Assembly: GCF_017303315.1 (NCBI RefSeq) | Contig: NZ_JAFKOI010000013.1 | Span: 1-64,000, forward strand | DNA: 64,000 bases | Origin: Bacillus sp. NTK071 | GTDB lineage: Bacteria > Bacillota > Bacilli > Bacillales > Guptibacillaceae | Reading direction: 5' to 3' | Part shown: positions 17,511-27,124 of the stretch, one piece after another | Layout: each line of letters begins with the position of its first letter | Position numbering within the stretch: position 1 is the first letter of the stretch | The notes under the pieces: generated by a model | Database searches by the model: none | Told to the model about the DNA's origin: nothing | What the model saw: only the letters and a program-made list of their open reading frames with translations | Program-made: the position numbers and the translations under genes

Positions 17511-18122
17511 CTATGGTGTCCATTGATCATGAACAATTCCAGCCAAGTATGGTTCACCTTCATAATTTGTAAAAACAAGCTTTAAGCTCTTCCAGTCCAT
17601 CCCTTCATATTCTTCAGATCCAGGAACAAAGAACTCAATATAATTACTCTCAGGGAATGCTTCTGTTATGTTTTGAATACTATTGGTTTCTCGGTAATAC
17701 CCATTGTAAGTTACAAAGTCAGTTTCAATGAATTCTACATCGTACACATAGGTTTTGAAATAATCTTCTGGAGCTAAACGGATAGGCTCACCCTTACCTG
17801 CTTCTGTTCCCCATTCAAGTTGCTTCTTGTTAGTTAAAAGATCCTTCACCTGAGCAGGCATAAACACTTGCGATCGTTTATTATCGACTGTCCCATAGGG
17901 AGAGAATAGAAGGCCTTTTTTTGGATGAACAAACTCTGCAAGGTCAGTCATTTTTCTATTTTGTATAGCACTCAGTACGTCATATGCTTGCTCCATGACG
18001 ACAATCTGCTCATCGAATGTCACACGAGGTAGATTAGAATCAGTCATATCTTGATCATCTGATTGAGAGCAGCCTATTAACAAACAAAGAAACAAGCAAA
18101 TGATCACTTTTCGATGAATCAC
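17511..18122 (-). CDS. lipoprotein, unknown function
   Basis: The GTG at 18122, preceded by GGAGGTGAGGAGA, gives a 203-residue protein beginning with a lipoprotein signal: HRK positive start, hydrophobic ICLFLCLL, lipobox LIGC. An in-frame ATG 22 codons upstream would place the signal internally and is less likely. The mature part (VVMEQAYDVLSAIQNRKMTDL, LLFSPYGTV, FEVDWKSLKLVF-like end) resembles secreted Bacillus lipoproteins of unknown role. Minus strand, in front of the divergent zwf. Confidence 0.8.
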   Translation of the reverse strand: MIHRKVIICLFLCLLIGCSQSDDQDMTDSNLPRVTFDEQIVVMEQAYDVLSAIQNRKMTDLAEFVHPKKGLLFSPYGTVDNKRSQVFMPAQVKDLLTNKKQLEWGTEAGKGEPIRLAPEDYFKTYVYDVEFIETDFVTYNGYYRETNSIQNITEAFPESNYIEFFVPGSEEYEGMDWKSLKLVFTNYEGEPYLAGIVHDQWTP

Positions 18123-18526
18123 TCTCCTCACCTCCCAGTCGTTATCATCTACATACCTACTATATTCGCCGTTATATTCATTAACCATTCGTTTTGAATT
18201 AATTATTATATAAAGTACTTTGACCCCTAATATACAAAGTTGGTATCGCTTACAGCCATTGATTAATAGAATGAAAAGTCAATTTGGTCTCCGTTTCTCA
18301 ATCTCACAATTTGATTTTAGTTCAAAAAAGCTATAAAATTTTTACTTGGGAACCTGTTAACAGTTTTGTTGCAGGATCAACGTTTATTATTATAAATGGT
18401 CATCATGCTTTAATTTGGTTTCATTTCTATATATGAAGCATGACATGAAGAACGACAGGGAATTTTACTGTTCCGCCCAATACGTTCCCTATGGAACAGC
18501 AATAATGAAAAAGTGAGGTCACAAAG
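18123..18526. other. intergenic region upstream of zwf
   Basis: No gene seen. AT-rich DNA with divergent promoters expected for the lipoprotein and zwf. Just before zwf are two interleaved inverted repeats: AGGGAA (18457-18462) with TTCCCT (18485-18490), and CTGTTCC (18468-18474) with GGAACAG (18493-18499). Confidence 0.5.
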
Positions 18527-20020
18527 ATGAATCAACCATCAAAACAGGCTTCTGTTATCGTCATATTCGGAGCTACAGGAGATCTTGCAAAACGCAAGCT
18601 TTTCCCATCACTGTATAACCTCTATTGTAAAGGTGTGTTAGCAGAAGATTTCGCTGTTGTTGGCGTAGCTCGCAGACAGCTTTCTAATGAAGAATTCCGT
18701 TCTAACGTTCATGATGCTGTCATTCATACAGCCTGTATGGATAAGGATGATAAGCACGAAGAATTTAGTAGTCACTTCTTCTACCAGCCATTCGATGTTA
18801 CGAAGAAGGAATCGTACCAGGACTTAAAAGGATTAACTGAATCGCTTGATGAGCAGTTTGATATTCCTGGTAACCGTATTTTCTATATGGCAATGGCTCC
18901 TGAATTCTTTGGAACAATCGCTCTTAATCTAGATTCTGAAGGTTTACTAGAAGGAACTGGTTTCAACCGACTAGTTATTGAGAAACCATTCGGACACGAT
19001 TTCCCTTCTGCACAAAAGCTTAACGATGAAATTCGCCAGGTATTTACTGAAGAAGAAATCTATCGTATTGACCATTATCTTGGGAAAGAAATGGTGCAAA
19101 ATATCGAGGCTATCCGCTTTGCAAATTCATTATTTGAGCCACTCTGGAATAACCGTTACATATCAAATATCCAGATTACCTCAAGTGAAACAGTTGGTGT
19201 AGAAACACGAGGCGGATACTATGAAAAGTCTGGCGCATTAAGAGATATGGTTCAAAACCATATGTTACAAATGGTTTCCCTACTTGCGATGGAACCACCT
19301 GGTAGTCTTACTACAGAAGAAATCCGTGGTGAGAAAGTGAAAGTGCTTCGCGCTCTTCGTGCAGTTAACACAGAGGAAGTAAATGATTATTTCGTTCGTG
19401 GCCAGTACAAACAGGGAGAATCGAATGGTGAAACAATTCCTGGTTACAGAGAAGAAGATAACGTTAATGAAGAATCGAATACGGAAACCTTTGTTGCAGC
19501 GAAGTTAATGATTGATAACTTCCGCTGGGCAGGTGTCCCATTCTACATTAGAACCGGTAAACGAATGCCAAACAAATCAACCAAAATTCTTATTGAGTTC
19601 AAAGACATGCCAATGAATCTATATAAAAACGAAAGTGGCAAGCTTGGACCAAATATTCTTGAGGTCCACATTCAACCTGAAGAAGGAATTACCCTTCACC
19701 TGAATGTTAAGGACACTGGCGATATGCGCAAAACAACACCAATTGAGTTGAATTTCAATAATAAACAGAAAAACAATATGAACTCTCCTGAAGCCTATGA
19801 ACGCCTTCTTCATGACGTTATGAAAGGTGACGCAACAAACTTTGCGCGCTGGGATGAAGTTGCTCTCTCTTGGCAGTTCATCGACCCAATTTCTGTCGCG
19901 TGGGCTAATGAAAAAGAGCAGGACTTCCCTAACTATCCAGCTGGATCTATGGGACCTGAAGCAGCTGATAAGCTTCTAGAGAAAGATAACCTACACTGGT
20001 GGTCTTCGCCTAAAGAGTAA
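18527..20020 (+). CDS. zwf: glucose-6-phosphate 1-dehydrogenase
   Basis: Oxidises glucose-6-phosphate to 6-phosphogluconolactone with NADP+, the entry to the oxidative pentose phosphate pathway. In 497 residues: coenzyme motif FGATGDLAKRKLFPSLY near the N-terminus (about 14-30), the active-site signature RIDHYLGKEMVQN (about 180-192) and EKPFG. Length is normal. GAGGTCACAAAG precedes the ATG. The other oxidative-branch gene gnd lies nearby on the opposite strand and rpiA follows. Confidence 0.97.
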   Translation: MNQPSKQASVIVIFGATGDLAKRKLFPSLYNLYCKGVLAEDFAVVGVARRQLSNEEFRSNVHDAVIHTACMDKDDKHEEFSSHFFYQPFDVTKKESYQDLKGLTESLDEQFDIPGNRIFYMAMAPEFFGTIALNLDSEGLLEGTGFNRLVIEKPFGHDFPSAQKLNDEIRQVFTEEEIYRIDHYLGKEMVQNIEAIRFANSLFEPLWNNRYISNIQITSSETVGVETRGGYYEKSGALRDMVQNHMLQMVSLLAMEPPGSLTTEEIRGEKVKVLRALRAVNTEEVNDYFVRGQYKQGESNGETIPGYREEDNVNEESNTETFVAAKLMIDNFRWAGVPFYIRTGKRMPNKSTKILIEFKDMPMNLYKNESGKLGPNILEVHIQPEEGITLHLNVKDTGDMRKTTPIELNFNNKQKNNMNSPEAYERLLHDVMKGDATNFARWDEVALSWQFIDPISVAWANEKEQDFPNYPAGSMGPEAADKLLEKDNLHWWSSPKE

Positions 20021-20041
20021 AACCTACAATGTATGACAACT

Positions 20042-20074
20042 AAAGAAAGATGCGTAAATCACGTATCTTTCTTT
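20042..20074 (+). terminator. terminator of zwf
   Basis: AAAGAAAGAT/ATCTTTCTTT arms with CGT/ACG extension, 21 bp after the zwf stop; the next gene begins 36 bp later. Confidence 0.8.
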
Positions 20075-20110
20075 ATCATCTTTATACCATTTGAAAGGAA
20101 GTGTATAATA

Positions 20111-20734
20111 ATGAAAATGTATGATGTTAGCGCACCCATTTTTAATGGAATGGCTGTATACAAAAACAAAGAAGAGAAACAACCAGAAATCAACACAACA
20201 ACAAACGGTCATGTAACAGAGTCTCGTCTTTCACTCGATGTCCATACTGGTACACACGTAGACGCTCCCCTTCACATGATGAATGATGGCGCAACGTTTG
20301 AAACAATTAATATGGAAGACCTTGTTGGACAGGCTAAGGTTATTGATGTAACAAACGTGAAAGGAGCTATTTCTGACAAAGATATTGAGTCTGAGAATAT
20401 CCAAGAAGGAGATTTCATTCTTTTTAAATCTCAAAATTCATTTGAAGAAGAGTTTAATTTCGATTTTGTATTTGTTGGAGAAGATGCAGCTCGTTATCTA
20501 GCCGAACGAAACATCCGTGGCGTTGGTGTCGATGGTCTTGGTATTGAACGTAGCCAACCAGAACATCCGACCCACCGCTCTCTTTTCGAAAAAGACGTCA
20601 TCATTATGGAAGGCCTTCGCTTAAAGGATGTAGATGCTGGACAGTACTTCATGGTAGCTGCACCATTAAAGCTACAGGGGACTGACGCATCACCTGCTCG
20701 CGTTCTTCTATTTGATGGATTAAAAGAAGCATAG
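20111..20734 (+). CDS. cyclase-family protein (KynB-like metal hydrolase)
   Basis: 207 residues, the usual size for this family. The metal-binding motif HTGTHVDAPLHM matches the HxGTHxDxPxH signature of the cyclase/arylformamidase family, with further family segments VGVDGLGIE and HPTHRSLF. I put the start at the ATG after GAAAGGAAG (20111); an in-frame ATG at 20033 would read through the zwf terminator. Substrate unknown; kynurenine formamidase is only one member function, and no tryptophan-degradation genes are nearby. Confidence 0.88.
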   Translation: MKMYDVSAPIFNGMAVYKNKEEKQPEINTTTNGHVTESRLSLDVHTGTHVDAPLHMMNDGATFETINMEDLVGQAKVIDVTNVKGAISDKDIESENIQEGDFILFKSQNSFEEEFNFDFVFVGEDAARYLAERNIRGVGVDGLGIERSQPEHPTHRSLFEKDVIIMEGLRLKDVDAGQYFMVAAPLKLQGTDASPARVLLFDGLKEA

Positions 20735-20739
20735 TAAAG

Positions 20740-20764
20740 AAGCCGGGGACACTGTCCCCGGCTT
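20740..20764 (+). terminator. terminator of the cyclase gene
   Basis: AAGCCGGGGAC/GTCCCCGGCTT, 11-bp GC-rich stem followed by T-rich DNA. Confidence 0.9.
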
Positions 20765-20781
20765 TACATATATTTTATAAT

Positions 20782-20904
20782 AGGCTCTTTTTGTAAGCTT
20801 TGTTGCTATAAGAGTAGTCGTTGATTTGCGCTCCAATCAACTTTAAAAGTAAGGTTCTCTAAAGAAAAACGTGTTAATCCCAACAATCTTTTAGAAAAGA
20901 GCCT
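20782..20904. repeat. MITE-like intergenic repeat, copy A
   Basis: 123 bp bounded by perfect 10-bp inverted ends AGGCTCTTTT / AAAAGAGCCT. Internally it has the family core (TTGATTTGCGCTCCAATC) and the right-hand motif CAACAATCTTTTAGAAAAGA. Lies between two terminators in the convergent cyclase/gnd gap. Confidence 0.8.
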
Positions 20905-20913
20905 TATCATTTT

Positions 20914-20959
20914 AAAAAACCGCCGTTCAACTTAATTAAAAGTTGAACAGCGGTTTTTT
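20914..20959 (-). terminator. terminator of gnd
   Basis: AAAAAACCGC...GTTCAACTT / AAGTTGAAC...GCGGTTTTTT, long stem with T-runs on both sides, so possibly bidirectional. Confidence 0.85.
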
Positions 20960-20967
20960 GTTAATAA

Positions 20968-22380
20968 TTAATCTTCAAGCCATTCTGTGTGGAAGACGCC
21001 TTCGCGGTCAATACGCTGATACGTATGAGCACCAAAGTAGTCACGTTGCGCTTGTAGAAGGTTCGCTGGAAGCGTTTCGCTACGATAGCTATCATAGTAA
21101 GCAATTGCGCTTGCCAGACCAGGAACAGGAATTCCACGCTGTACAGCAAGTGATACGATATCACGAGCAGCACTTTGATAAGATTCAACGATTTCCTTGA
21201 AGTAAGGATCTAGAAGAAGGTTCATTAAACCAGGTTCACGGTCATAAGCTTCTTTAATGTTTTGAAGGAAGCCTGCACGGATAATGCAACCTCCGCGGAA
21301 GATCATCGCGATTGAACCGTAATCAAGATTCCAATCATATTCATCAGACGCTGAACGCATCTGTGCGAAGCCCTGAGCATAAGAACAAATCTTGCTCAAG
21401 TATAGCGCTTTACGGATTTTCTCGATTAACTCATCTTTATTACCGTCAAATGCTGGTACATCAGGTCCAGCAAGAAGTTTGCTTGCTTTCACACGTTCTT
21501 CTTTCATTGCTGAAATGAAGCGTGAGAAAACAGACTCTGTGATGATCGAAAGAGGCACACCAAGATCGAGCGCACTCTGGCTCGTCCATTTACCAGTACC
21601 TTTTTGACCAGCTGTATCAAGGATAACATCAACAAGTGCTTTACCTGTTTCAGGATCCTTTTTCGTAAAGATATCAGCTGTAATTTCAATAAGGTAGCTA
21701 TCAAGCTCGCCTTTGTTCCATTCTTTAAACACTTCATGAAGCTCGTCAGTTGAAAGACCTAGTACATTCTTCATCATGTAATAAGCTTCACCGATAAGCT
21801 GCATATCTCCATACTCAATACCGTTATGCACCATTTTCACATAGTGCCCAGCACCGTCTGGACCAATGTAAGTTGTACAAGGATCTCCGTCTACTTTTGC
21901 AGCGATAGCCTTAAAAATATCTTCAACTTCACTAAAGGCATCTGGCTGTCCACCTGGCATAATAGAAGGACCATTAAGTGCGCCTTCTTCCCCACCAGAC
22001 ACGCCAGTACCAATAAACCGAATACCTTTTTCTTTCAAATCGTCGCTGCGCTTCTGGGTATCTTTAAAGAATGCATTACCACCATCAATGATAATGTCAT
22101 CTTTATCAAGGTGCGGCAATAACTGATCAATTGTTGCATCAGTAGGCATGCCCGCTTTTACCATAAGCAAAATTTTTCTTGGTGTTTCAAGTGATTGAAC
22201 GAACTCTTCAATGCTATATGTATCCTGAAAGTTTCGCCCTTCGACTTCAGACATCATTTCTTTTGTTTTCTCTTCAGAACGATTATAAACAGAGACTGAA
22301 TAGCCGCGACTCTCGATATTCATCGCAAGGTTTTTCCCCATAACGGCTAATCCAATAACACCTATTTGTTGTTTTGACAT
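20968..22380 (-). CDS. gnd: 6-phosphogluconate dehydrogenase (decarboxylating)
   Basis: Converts 6-phosphogluconate to ribulose-5-phosphate and CO2 with NAD(P)+. In 470 residues: N-terminal coenzyme motif [16 protein letters not shown], the signature [12 protein letters not shown]-type stretch ([23 protein letters not shown], about 125-147), catalytic Lys in [16 protein letters not shown] (about 184-199). GGAGGGAATAAG precedes the ATG. It converges on zwf and its cyclase neighbour. Confidence 0.96.
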   Translation of the reverse strand: MSKQQIGVIGLAVMGKNLAMNIESRGYSVSVYNRSEEKTKEMMSEVEGRNFQDTYSIEEFVQSLETPRKILLMVKAGMPTDATIDQLLPHLDKDDIIIDGGNAFFKDTQKRSDDLKEKGIRFIGTGVSGGEEGALNGPSIMPGGQPDAFSEVEDIFKAIAAKVDGDPCTTYIGPDGAGHYVKMVHNGIEYGDMQLIGEAYYMMKNVLGLSTDELHEVFKEWNKGELDSYLIEITADIFTKKDPETGKALVDVILDTAGQKGTGKWTSQSALDLGVPLSIITESVFSRFISAMKEERVKASKLLAGPDVPAFDGNKDELIEKIRKALYLSKICSYAQGFAQMRSASDEYDWNLDYGSIAMIFRGGCIIRAGFLQNIKEAYDREPGLMNLLLDPYFKEIVESYQSAARDIVSLAVQRGIPVPGLASAIAYYDSYRSETLPANLLQAQRDYFGAHTYQRIDREGVFHTEWLED

Positions 22381-22674
22381 CTTATTCCCTCCAGCTATTG
22401 TACTTTACTTCTCTAAACCACGACTGCCACTGAAAAGTATACCATAATGCGAAATATACGCTTTTAATAGTATGCACACCCTTAACCAGGTTACTCACAT
22501 GTAAACAGCCTAACAGTATGCATTATACGTCTTTCTAAGGCACCGTGCAAAGATTAGCAACTAAGGGCTATCATTTCGACTTTCAATTTGTTCAGTTTTT
22601 ATATATGGTTGGTATAGATGAAATAAATTCAATTCAATATATGCTGATAGCTTGATTAAAGGAGTGTTTAAGTA

Positions 22675-23340
22675 ATGAATGAAAAACAGGTAGCAGGTGA
22701 AAAAGCTGCAAGTTATGTTCAGGATGGAATGATTGTTGGTCTTGGCACAGGCAGTACTGTCTATTGGACAATACTCAAAATTGCTCAGATGGTTCAGAAT
22801 GGCTTATCCATAAAAGGAGTTCCTACTTCTAAAGAAACTGAAAAGCTTGCGCTAGAGCATGGCATCCCACTAATCCCTTTAGAAGAGGTTTCTTCAATCG
22901 ATTTAACGATCGACGGCGCTGACGAATTGAACGATGAGCTCACATTAATTAAAGGTGGCGGCGGTGCATTGTTGCGTGAGAAAATCATTGCCTACCATTC
23001 TACACATATGATTGTTGTAGCTGATTCAAGCAAGATTGTTTCAGAACTCGGAACGTTTCCCTTGCCTGTAGAAGTGGTGCCGTTCGGCCATCAAAAAACG
23101 CTAGAAGTGATACGTGAATTGGGCTGTCAGCCATCATTACGCAAACAAAACAATTCGTTATTCTTAACCGATAACGGAAATTATATCGTAGATTGTGCGT
23201 TTGAAAGTATACCTTATCCTTCCACCTTACACGATCGAATGAATCAGATTCCTGGCGTTGTTGATAATGGTTTATTTATTGGATATGCAGAGAAAGCAAT
23301 CATAGGTAAAGGAAGCACTATTACCTTTTTGGAAAAATAG
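22675..23340 (+). CDS. rpiA: ribose-5-phosphate isomerase A
   Basis: Interconverts ribose-5-phosphate and ribulose-5-phosphate. The 221-residue protein has the family motifs GLGTGSTVYW (substrate phosphate loop), TIDGADELN (with catalytic Asp) and KGGGGALLREKI. AAAGGAGTG ribosome binding site. Together with zwf and gnd it completes a pentose phosphate neighbourhood, though on its own transcript with a terminator at 23343-23370. Confidence 0.96.
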   Translation: MNEKQVAGEKAASYVQDGMIVGLGTGSTVYWTILKIAQMVQNGLSIKGVPTSKETEKLALEHGIPLIPLEEVSSIDLTIDGADELNDELTLIKGGGGALLREKIIAYHSTHMIVVADSSKIVSELGTFPLPVEVVPFGHQKTLEVIRELGCQPSLRKQNNSLFLTDNGNYIVDCAFESIPYPSTLHDRMNQIPGVVDNGLFIGYAEKAIIGKGSTITFLEK

Positions 23341-23342
23341 CA

Positions 23343-23370
23343 AAAGCCCGGCGTATAAATGCCGGGCTTT
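23343..23370 (+). terminator. terminator of rpiA
   Basis: AAAGCCCGGC/GCCGGGCTTT immediately after the stop codon. Confidence 0.92.
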
Positions 23371-23382
23371 CATCTGTTATTT

Positions 23383-23498
23383 AGGCTGTTTTCATAGCGA
23401 TTGTAGCTATAAAGCTGGTGATTTCCGCTCTAATCAGCTAAGTGTGGTTTTTTATTCAATAATTGTTTCAAAAGCAACAATCTTTTAGAAAAGAGCCT
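23383..23498. repeat. MITE-like intergenic repeat, copy B
   Basis: Begins AGGCTGTTTTC and ends GAAAAGAGCCT. Core GGTGATTTCCGCTCTAATC, then AGCTAAGTGTGGTT and CAACAATCTTTTAGAAAAGA. Sits directly after the rpiA terminator. Confidence 0.8.
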
Positions 23499-23529
23499 TC
23501 TATTTAGGATCTTCTGCTATCAATAGTCT

Positions 23530-23967
23530 TTATTTAATAATTAGAACGGGACAATGAGAGCGTTGGAGTACGGTATGGCTTACGCTTCCGAGAAACCACT
23601 CTCTTAATCCGTTTAAACCTCTGCTTCCCATAATAATGAGGTCACGCTCATGTTCATCGGCATACTGGACAATTTCGTTTCCTGGATTTCCTTCCAGTAC
23701 CATTGTACGTACGACATGATTTGGGAGCTGTTCATGAAGCTCCTCACTTATTTGTTTCAACAAGTCGACCGCTTCTTTTCTTAATTCGTTTAAAATACTC
23801 GCATAGACAACAGCTGAGCTGATTTGGGCTGTGGGATTTAACGCTGTAACCACATCAATTTGAAGAGTGGGGTTTTCCTTTGCCATTGCAATCGCTTCAT
23901 TGAGCGCCTTCATACTCAAGTCAGATCCATCAAAAGCAACTAGAACATTAGTGTATTTTTTCATCAC
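23530..23967 (-). CDS. universal stress protein, UspA family
   Basis: 145-residue cytoplasmic Usp domain. It shows the N-terminal VLVAFDGSDLSMKAL and the C-terminal nucleotide-binding motif G-x2-G-x9-G-(S/T) as MGSRGLNGLREWFLGSVSHTV, so ATP binding is expected. Role: stress endurance, exact function not deducible. It is followed upstream by the nucleobase permease on the same strand with a hairpin between them. Confidence 0.93.
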   Translation of the reverse strand: MMKKYTNVLVAFDGSDLSMKALNEAIAMAKENPTLQIDVVTALNPTAQISSAVVYASILNELRKEAVDLLKQISEELHEQLPNHVVRTMVLEGNPGNEIVQYADEHERDLIIMGSRGLNGLREWFLGSVSHTVLQRSHCPVLIIK

Positions 23968-24000
23968 AACACTCCCCTTCCCTATTATGCTTTCATTATA

Positions 24001-24041
24001 TCACGATTAGATGCCAAGGCATCGTAGTGCTAATCGTGATT
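24001..24041 (-). terminator. branched hairpin at the 3' end of the permease gene
   Basis: ATCACGATTAG/CTAATCGTGAT outer stem with inner GATGCC/GGCATC. One arm is inside the permease coding end (stop at 24030-24032). There is no good T-run, so terminator function is uncertain. Confidence 0.45.
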
Positions 24042-25346
24042 AGGCTCTTCTTCTCGCTTCTTTCTATTCAAGGATTGCTCCGTAACGATCGCTGTAATCG
24101 ATCCTAGAATTAATCCATTGTTTAAAAGCGATGCTGTAAGGGGTGGTGCATTCTGAAAGGCTTCAGGAGGAATAAACATTGTTCCAATTCCAACCATGAA
24201 GGAAATGCCTATTACAAATGATTTACCTTCAGAATGATCTTTCTTAAACTCATTGAACGCAATTCCAACCATATTCACAAATACGATAAAGATAACGGCA
24301 TAACCAACAGGTTCAGGTAATGCTGCAAAAAATGCCATCAGTGCCGGAAACAGGCTAATGATAATAATGAAACCACTTCCGACTATAAACGGTAGCCTCC
24401 GCTTCAGCCCTGTTGTCATAATGAAGCCTGCTGCTCCGGAAATTGGAACACTTCCGACTGCAGAAAAAACGCCTCCAAGTAGCTGATTAATACCAGATAC
24501 GAATCCAGCCTGTCGATATCTGCCCATTGGCTTGGTGTTCGAAATTCTAGCTAAAACCTCTTCAACAACTCTAATGCTTGCGATCATATTCGTTAATAGC
24601 AACAGTGTCACAAGTGCAGCTGTTACAATCATCCCAGAATTCCATTCAGGAAAACCGAACGCAAAAATTTCTGGAAGCTGAACAAATCCTCCTTCAGGAA
24701 CGGTAACAGGCTTCGCTAAACCTAGAATTGCAAAAAGAATCCATCCTATTATTAATATAATCAAAATCGAATATTGCTGGATAATCGCTGGCATTGAACG
24801 TGAGAACCAGATCGATACAAGAACAAGAAATAGGGACAACCCTGCTATTCTAAGATCAATCCCCTCTTTTAAATAACCTACTCCCATCATGCCATTTAGA
24901 AAGGATCCGCTCAGCTGTGCTACAAGTAAGAGAAGATAAATTCCTGTTACAACTGGAGTGAACAATCGAGACAATCTCTCCACCATCCCAAATGCGCTTA
25001 ACAGAATAAAAATAAGTCCACTTGCAATCATAGCAAGCTCAAGTGCTTGTAACGTTTCCAGTTTCGAACCAAATAATGCTGAACTTAATCCTGCATATAG
25101 GACAAACACTCCCCACCAGAGACCCGCAGGTCCTTCGTTAATTGGTAAGCGGTGTCCAAGCGTTGCTTGAAGAATAGCTGCTACCCCAAGTACAAACATA
25201 GTTCTTTGCACAAAGCCTGCCGCCATAGCAGGATCCAACTGGAATAAGCTTGCGATGGCAACCGGTGCTACAATTGATCCCGCAATCATAAATACTGCCC
25301 ATTGAAGAGCCGATAACGTATTACGCATAGAAAATCCTTCTTTCAT
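24030..25346 (-). CDS. NCS2-family nucleobase permease (uracil/xanthine type)
   Basis: A 438-residue membrane protein with 12 to 14 predicted helices. It shows family features near helix 10 (SVPISGAAGFIMTTGL, NQLLGGVFSAVGSVP) and an N-terminal FMIAGSIVAPVAIASLF. It resembles Bacillus YwdJ-like purine/pyrimidine permeases; substrate cannot be assigned. It starts back-to-back with a second permease at 25516, separated by 170 bp, in which I see no purine riboswitch. Confidence 0.85.
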   Translation of the reverse strand: MKEGFSMRNTLSALQWAVFMIAGSIVAPVAIASLFQLDPAMAAGFVQRTMFVLGVAAILQATLGHRLPINEGPAGLWWGVFVLYAGLSSALFGSKLETLQALELAMIASGLIFILLSAFGMVERLSRLFTPVVTGIYLLLLVAQLSGSFLNGMMGVGYLKEGIDLRIAGLSLFLVLVSIWFSRSMPAIIQQYSILIILIIGWILFAILGLAKPVTVPEGGFVQLPEIFAFGFPEWNSGMIVTAALVTLLLLTNMIASIRVVEEVLARISNTKPMGRYRQAGFVSGINQLLGGVFSAVGSVPISGAAGFIMTTGLKRRLPFIVGSGFIIIISLFPALMAFFAALPEPVGYAVIFIVFVNMVGIAFNEFKKDHSEGKSFVIGISFMVGIGTMFIPPEAFQNAPPLTASLLNNGLILGSITAIVTEQSLNRKKREEEPNHD

Positions 25347-25515
25347 CCAAACAAATTATGTACCTTTCTTAATTTTAACAAAGGGACGTAAAGCGGTCAT
25401 TACGTTTTTTTCCACTATAAAAAAACACATGGCTCTGATATACTAATTTATTGGTGATTTGATTTCGATCAAATACACGGGTGGGAGAGGGAAACACAAG
25501 TAAGAAGGGAATAAA

Positions 25516-26784
25516 GTGAAAAAGAAAATTGATTTTGATTTTCAGGCTCACGATACTTCACTGAAGAAAGAAATTCTTGCAGGCATTACATCATTTTTTA
25601 CAATTGTTTATATCGCAGCTGTAAACGCGTCAATCCTTGCTGATGCAGGAATTCCTTTCGAAGCAGGAATGATTGCAACTGTCCTGACGTCAGTGGTCGG
25701 CTGCCTGTTAATTGGATTTTATGCAAATGCCCCCATAATCCTAGTTCCAGGTATGGGCGTGAATGCATTCTTTACGTATACAATGGTTGAATCAATGGGA
25801 CTGAGCTGGCAAGTTGCGCTCGCTTCCGTTTTCGTAGCAGGAGTGCTCTTTGCGATTACAGCTTTTACACCTCTTGCAGGTGTCTTGTCTAAAGCAATAC
25901 CTCGTTCGTTGAAAGAAGCGATAACTGTGGGAATCGGACTGTTCCTTACCTTTATTGGACTACAAAAAGGTGGCATCGTTGTTTCAAGTGAATCAACGTT
26001 CGTTGAAATGGGGAATTTAGGATCCGCTCATGTTATGGCAACGCTTGTGACACTAGCATTAGCAGCTATTCTTTTTATTAGAAATGTCAAAGGACACTTT
26101 TTGATTAGCATGCTTGCAGGTACAGCTTTAGCATGGTCTCTTGGACTAATTGAAACTGGAAAACAAGAGAGCTTCTCTTTCTCTTCATACGGATCAGTCT
26201 TTGGCGCTATGTCATTCGATGATATTCTTCTCGTTCCATTCTGGATTGCTACATTCTCAATGGCAATGATCCTGGTGTTCGAGAACATGGGGCTCCTTCA
26301 CGGACTTCTCCCTGATCAGTCTAAGTTTGAGAAATCATACAAAGCGAATGCCATCTCTGCTATTTCATCTGGGCTTTTTGGCACTAGCCCTACTGTCTCA
26401 ACAGTCGAAAGCGCATCTGGTATTTCAGCTGGAGGTCGAACAGGACTAACATCCATCACAACAGGATTATTGTTCTTAACATCCCTATTCTTCATTCCGG
26501 TATTCAAGATTATTCCAGACTCAGCCATCGCGCCTGTACTCATCATAATAGGTGGATTAATGATTACATCGATTCAGAACATCTCACTACAGGACTTCTC
26601 CGAAGGATTTCCTGCGTTCTTAGTCATCGTCATGATCCCCCTAACATACAGCATCGTAGACGGCATCGCATTCGGCTTCATAGCCTATCCGTTCCTCAAA
26701 ATAGCACTAGGAAAAGCAAAAGAAGTCCCAGTCCCTATGTATATCATAGCAAGTTTATTCTTCGTAAACTTCTTATTACACTAG
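25516..26784 (+). CDS. NCS2/AzgA-type purine permease (PbuG-like)
   Basis: A 422-residue membrane permease for hypoxanthine, guanine or adenine by family. It opens with the characteristic EILAGITSFFTIVYIAAVNASILADAG and has FGTSPTVSTVESASGISAGGRTG, the conserved AzgA substrate-site loop. GTG start after AAGGGAATAAA. Its stop is followed at once by the REP-like repeat. No guanine riboswitch or PurR box is evident upstream. Confidence 0.9.
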   Translation: MKKKIDFDFQAHDTSLKKEILAGITSFFTIVYIAAVNASILADAGIPFEAGMIATVLTSVVGCLLIGFYANAPIILVPGMGVNAFFTYTMVESMGLSWQVALASVFVAGVLFAITAFTPLAGVLSKAIPRSLKEAITVGIGLFLTFIGLQKGGIVVSSESTFVEMGNLGSAHVMATLVTLALAAILFIRNVKGHFLISMLAGTALAWSLGLIETGKQESFSFSSYGSVFGAMSFDDILLVPFWIATFSMAMILVFENMGLLHGLLPDQSKFEKSYKANAISAISSGLFGTSPTVSTVESASGISAGGRTGLTSITTGLLFLTSLFFIPVFKIIPDSAIAPVLIIIGGLMITSIQNISLQDFSEGFPAFLVIVMIPLTYSIVDGIAFGFIAYPFLKIALGKAKEVPVPMYIIASLFFVNFLLH

Positions 26785-26945
26785 AAAAGCGGAAGTGGCC
26801 GGTTAGACCCGTCAGGCACTGGAGCCAAACCAAAAGAACACGCCCTTTGTGTTCATTTGGTTTGGTGAAGTGACAGAGGGTCTGGCCACTACAGCTGGAT
26901 CAGAAAAGCGGAAGTGGCCGGTTAGGTCCGACAAGCGATGGAAGG
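26785..26945. repeat. REP-like structured repeat, second locus
   Basis: Full element at about 26788-26900: left arm AGTGGCC (26794-26800) and GACCC (26806-26810) pair with GGGTC (26878-26882) and GGCCACT (26884-26890). The inner hairpin is CCAAACCAAA (26825-26834)/TTTGGTTTGG (26856-26865) around GAACAC/GTGTTC. A partial left arm follows (26903-26942). Same family as 1-200, with compensatory differences. Confidence 0.8.
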
Positions 26946-26994
26946 ATTTCATTTGAACATGGCCAGTCGATAAGCACGAAGTTAATATACCCTT

Positions 26995-27028
26995 AAAAAA
27001 CCTCCACAATATAATGTGGAGGTTTTTT
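26995..27028 (+). terminator. intrinsic terminator after pbuG-like gene
   Basis: AAAAAACCTCCACA/TGTGGAGGTTTTTT; symmetric, works on either strand. Confidence 0.85.
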
Positions 27029-27124
27029 CAAATCCCTTCCAACTTCATAACCAGAATTTGCAGTGATTAGCCTAAAGCTGAAATGGCAACCTTAAGAATG
27101 ATTCATTTAAAGGGGTGATGATCA

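Noticed and set aside
25347-25515. Possible purine riboswitch between the two nucleobase permeases
   Set aside because: None of the conserved junction and loop bases of the purine aptamer are seen.
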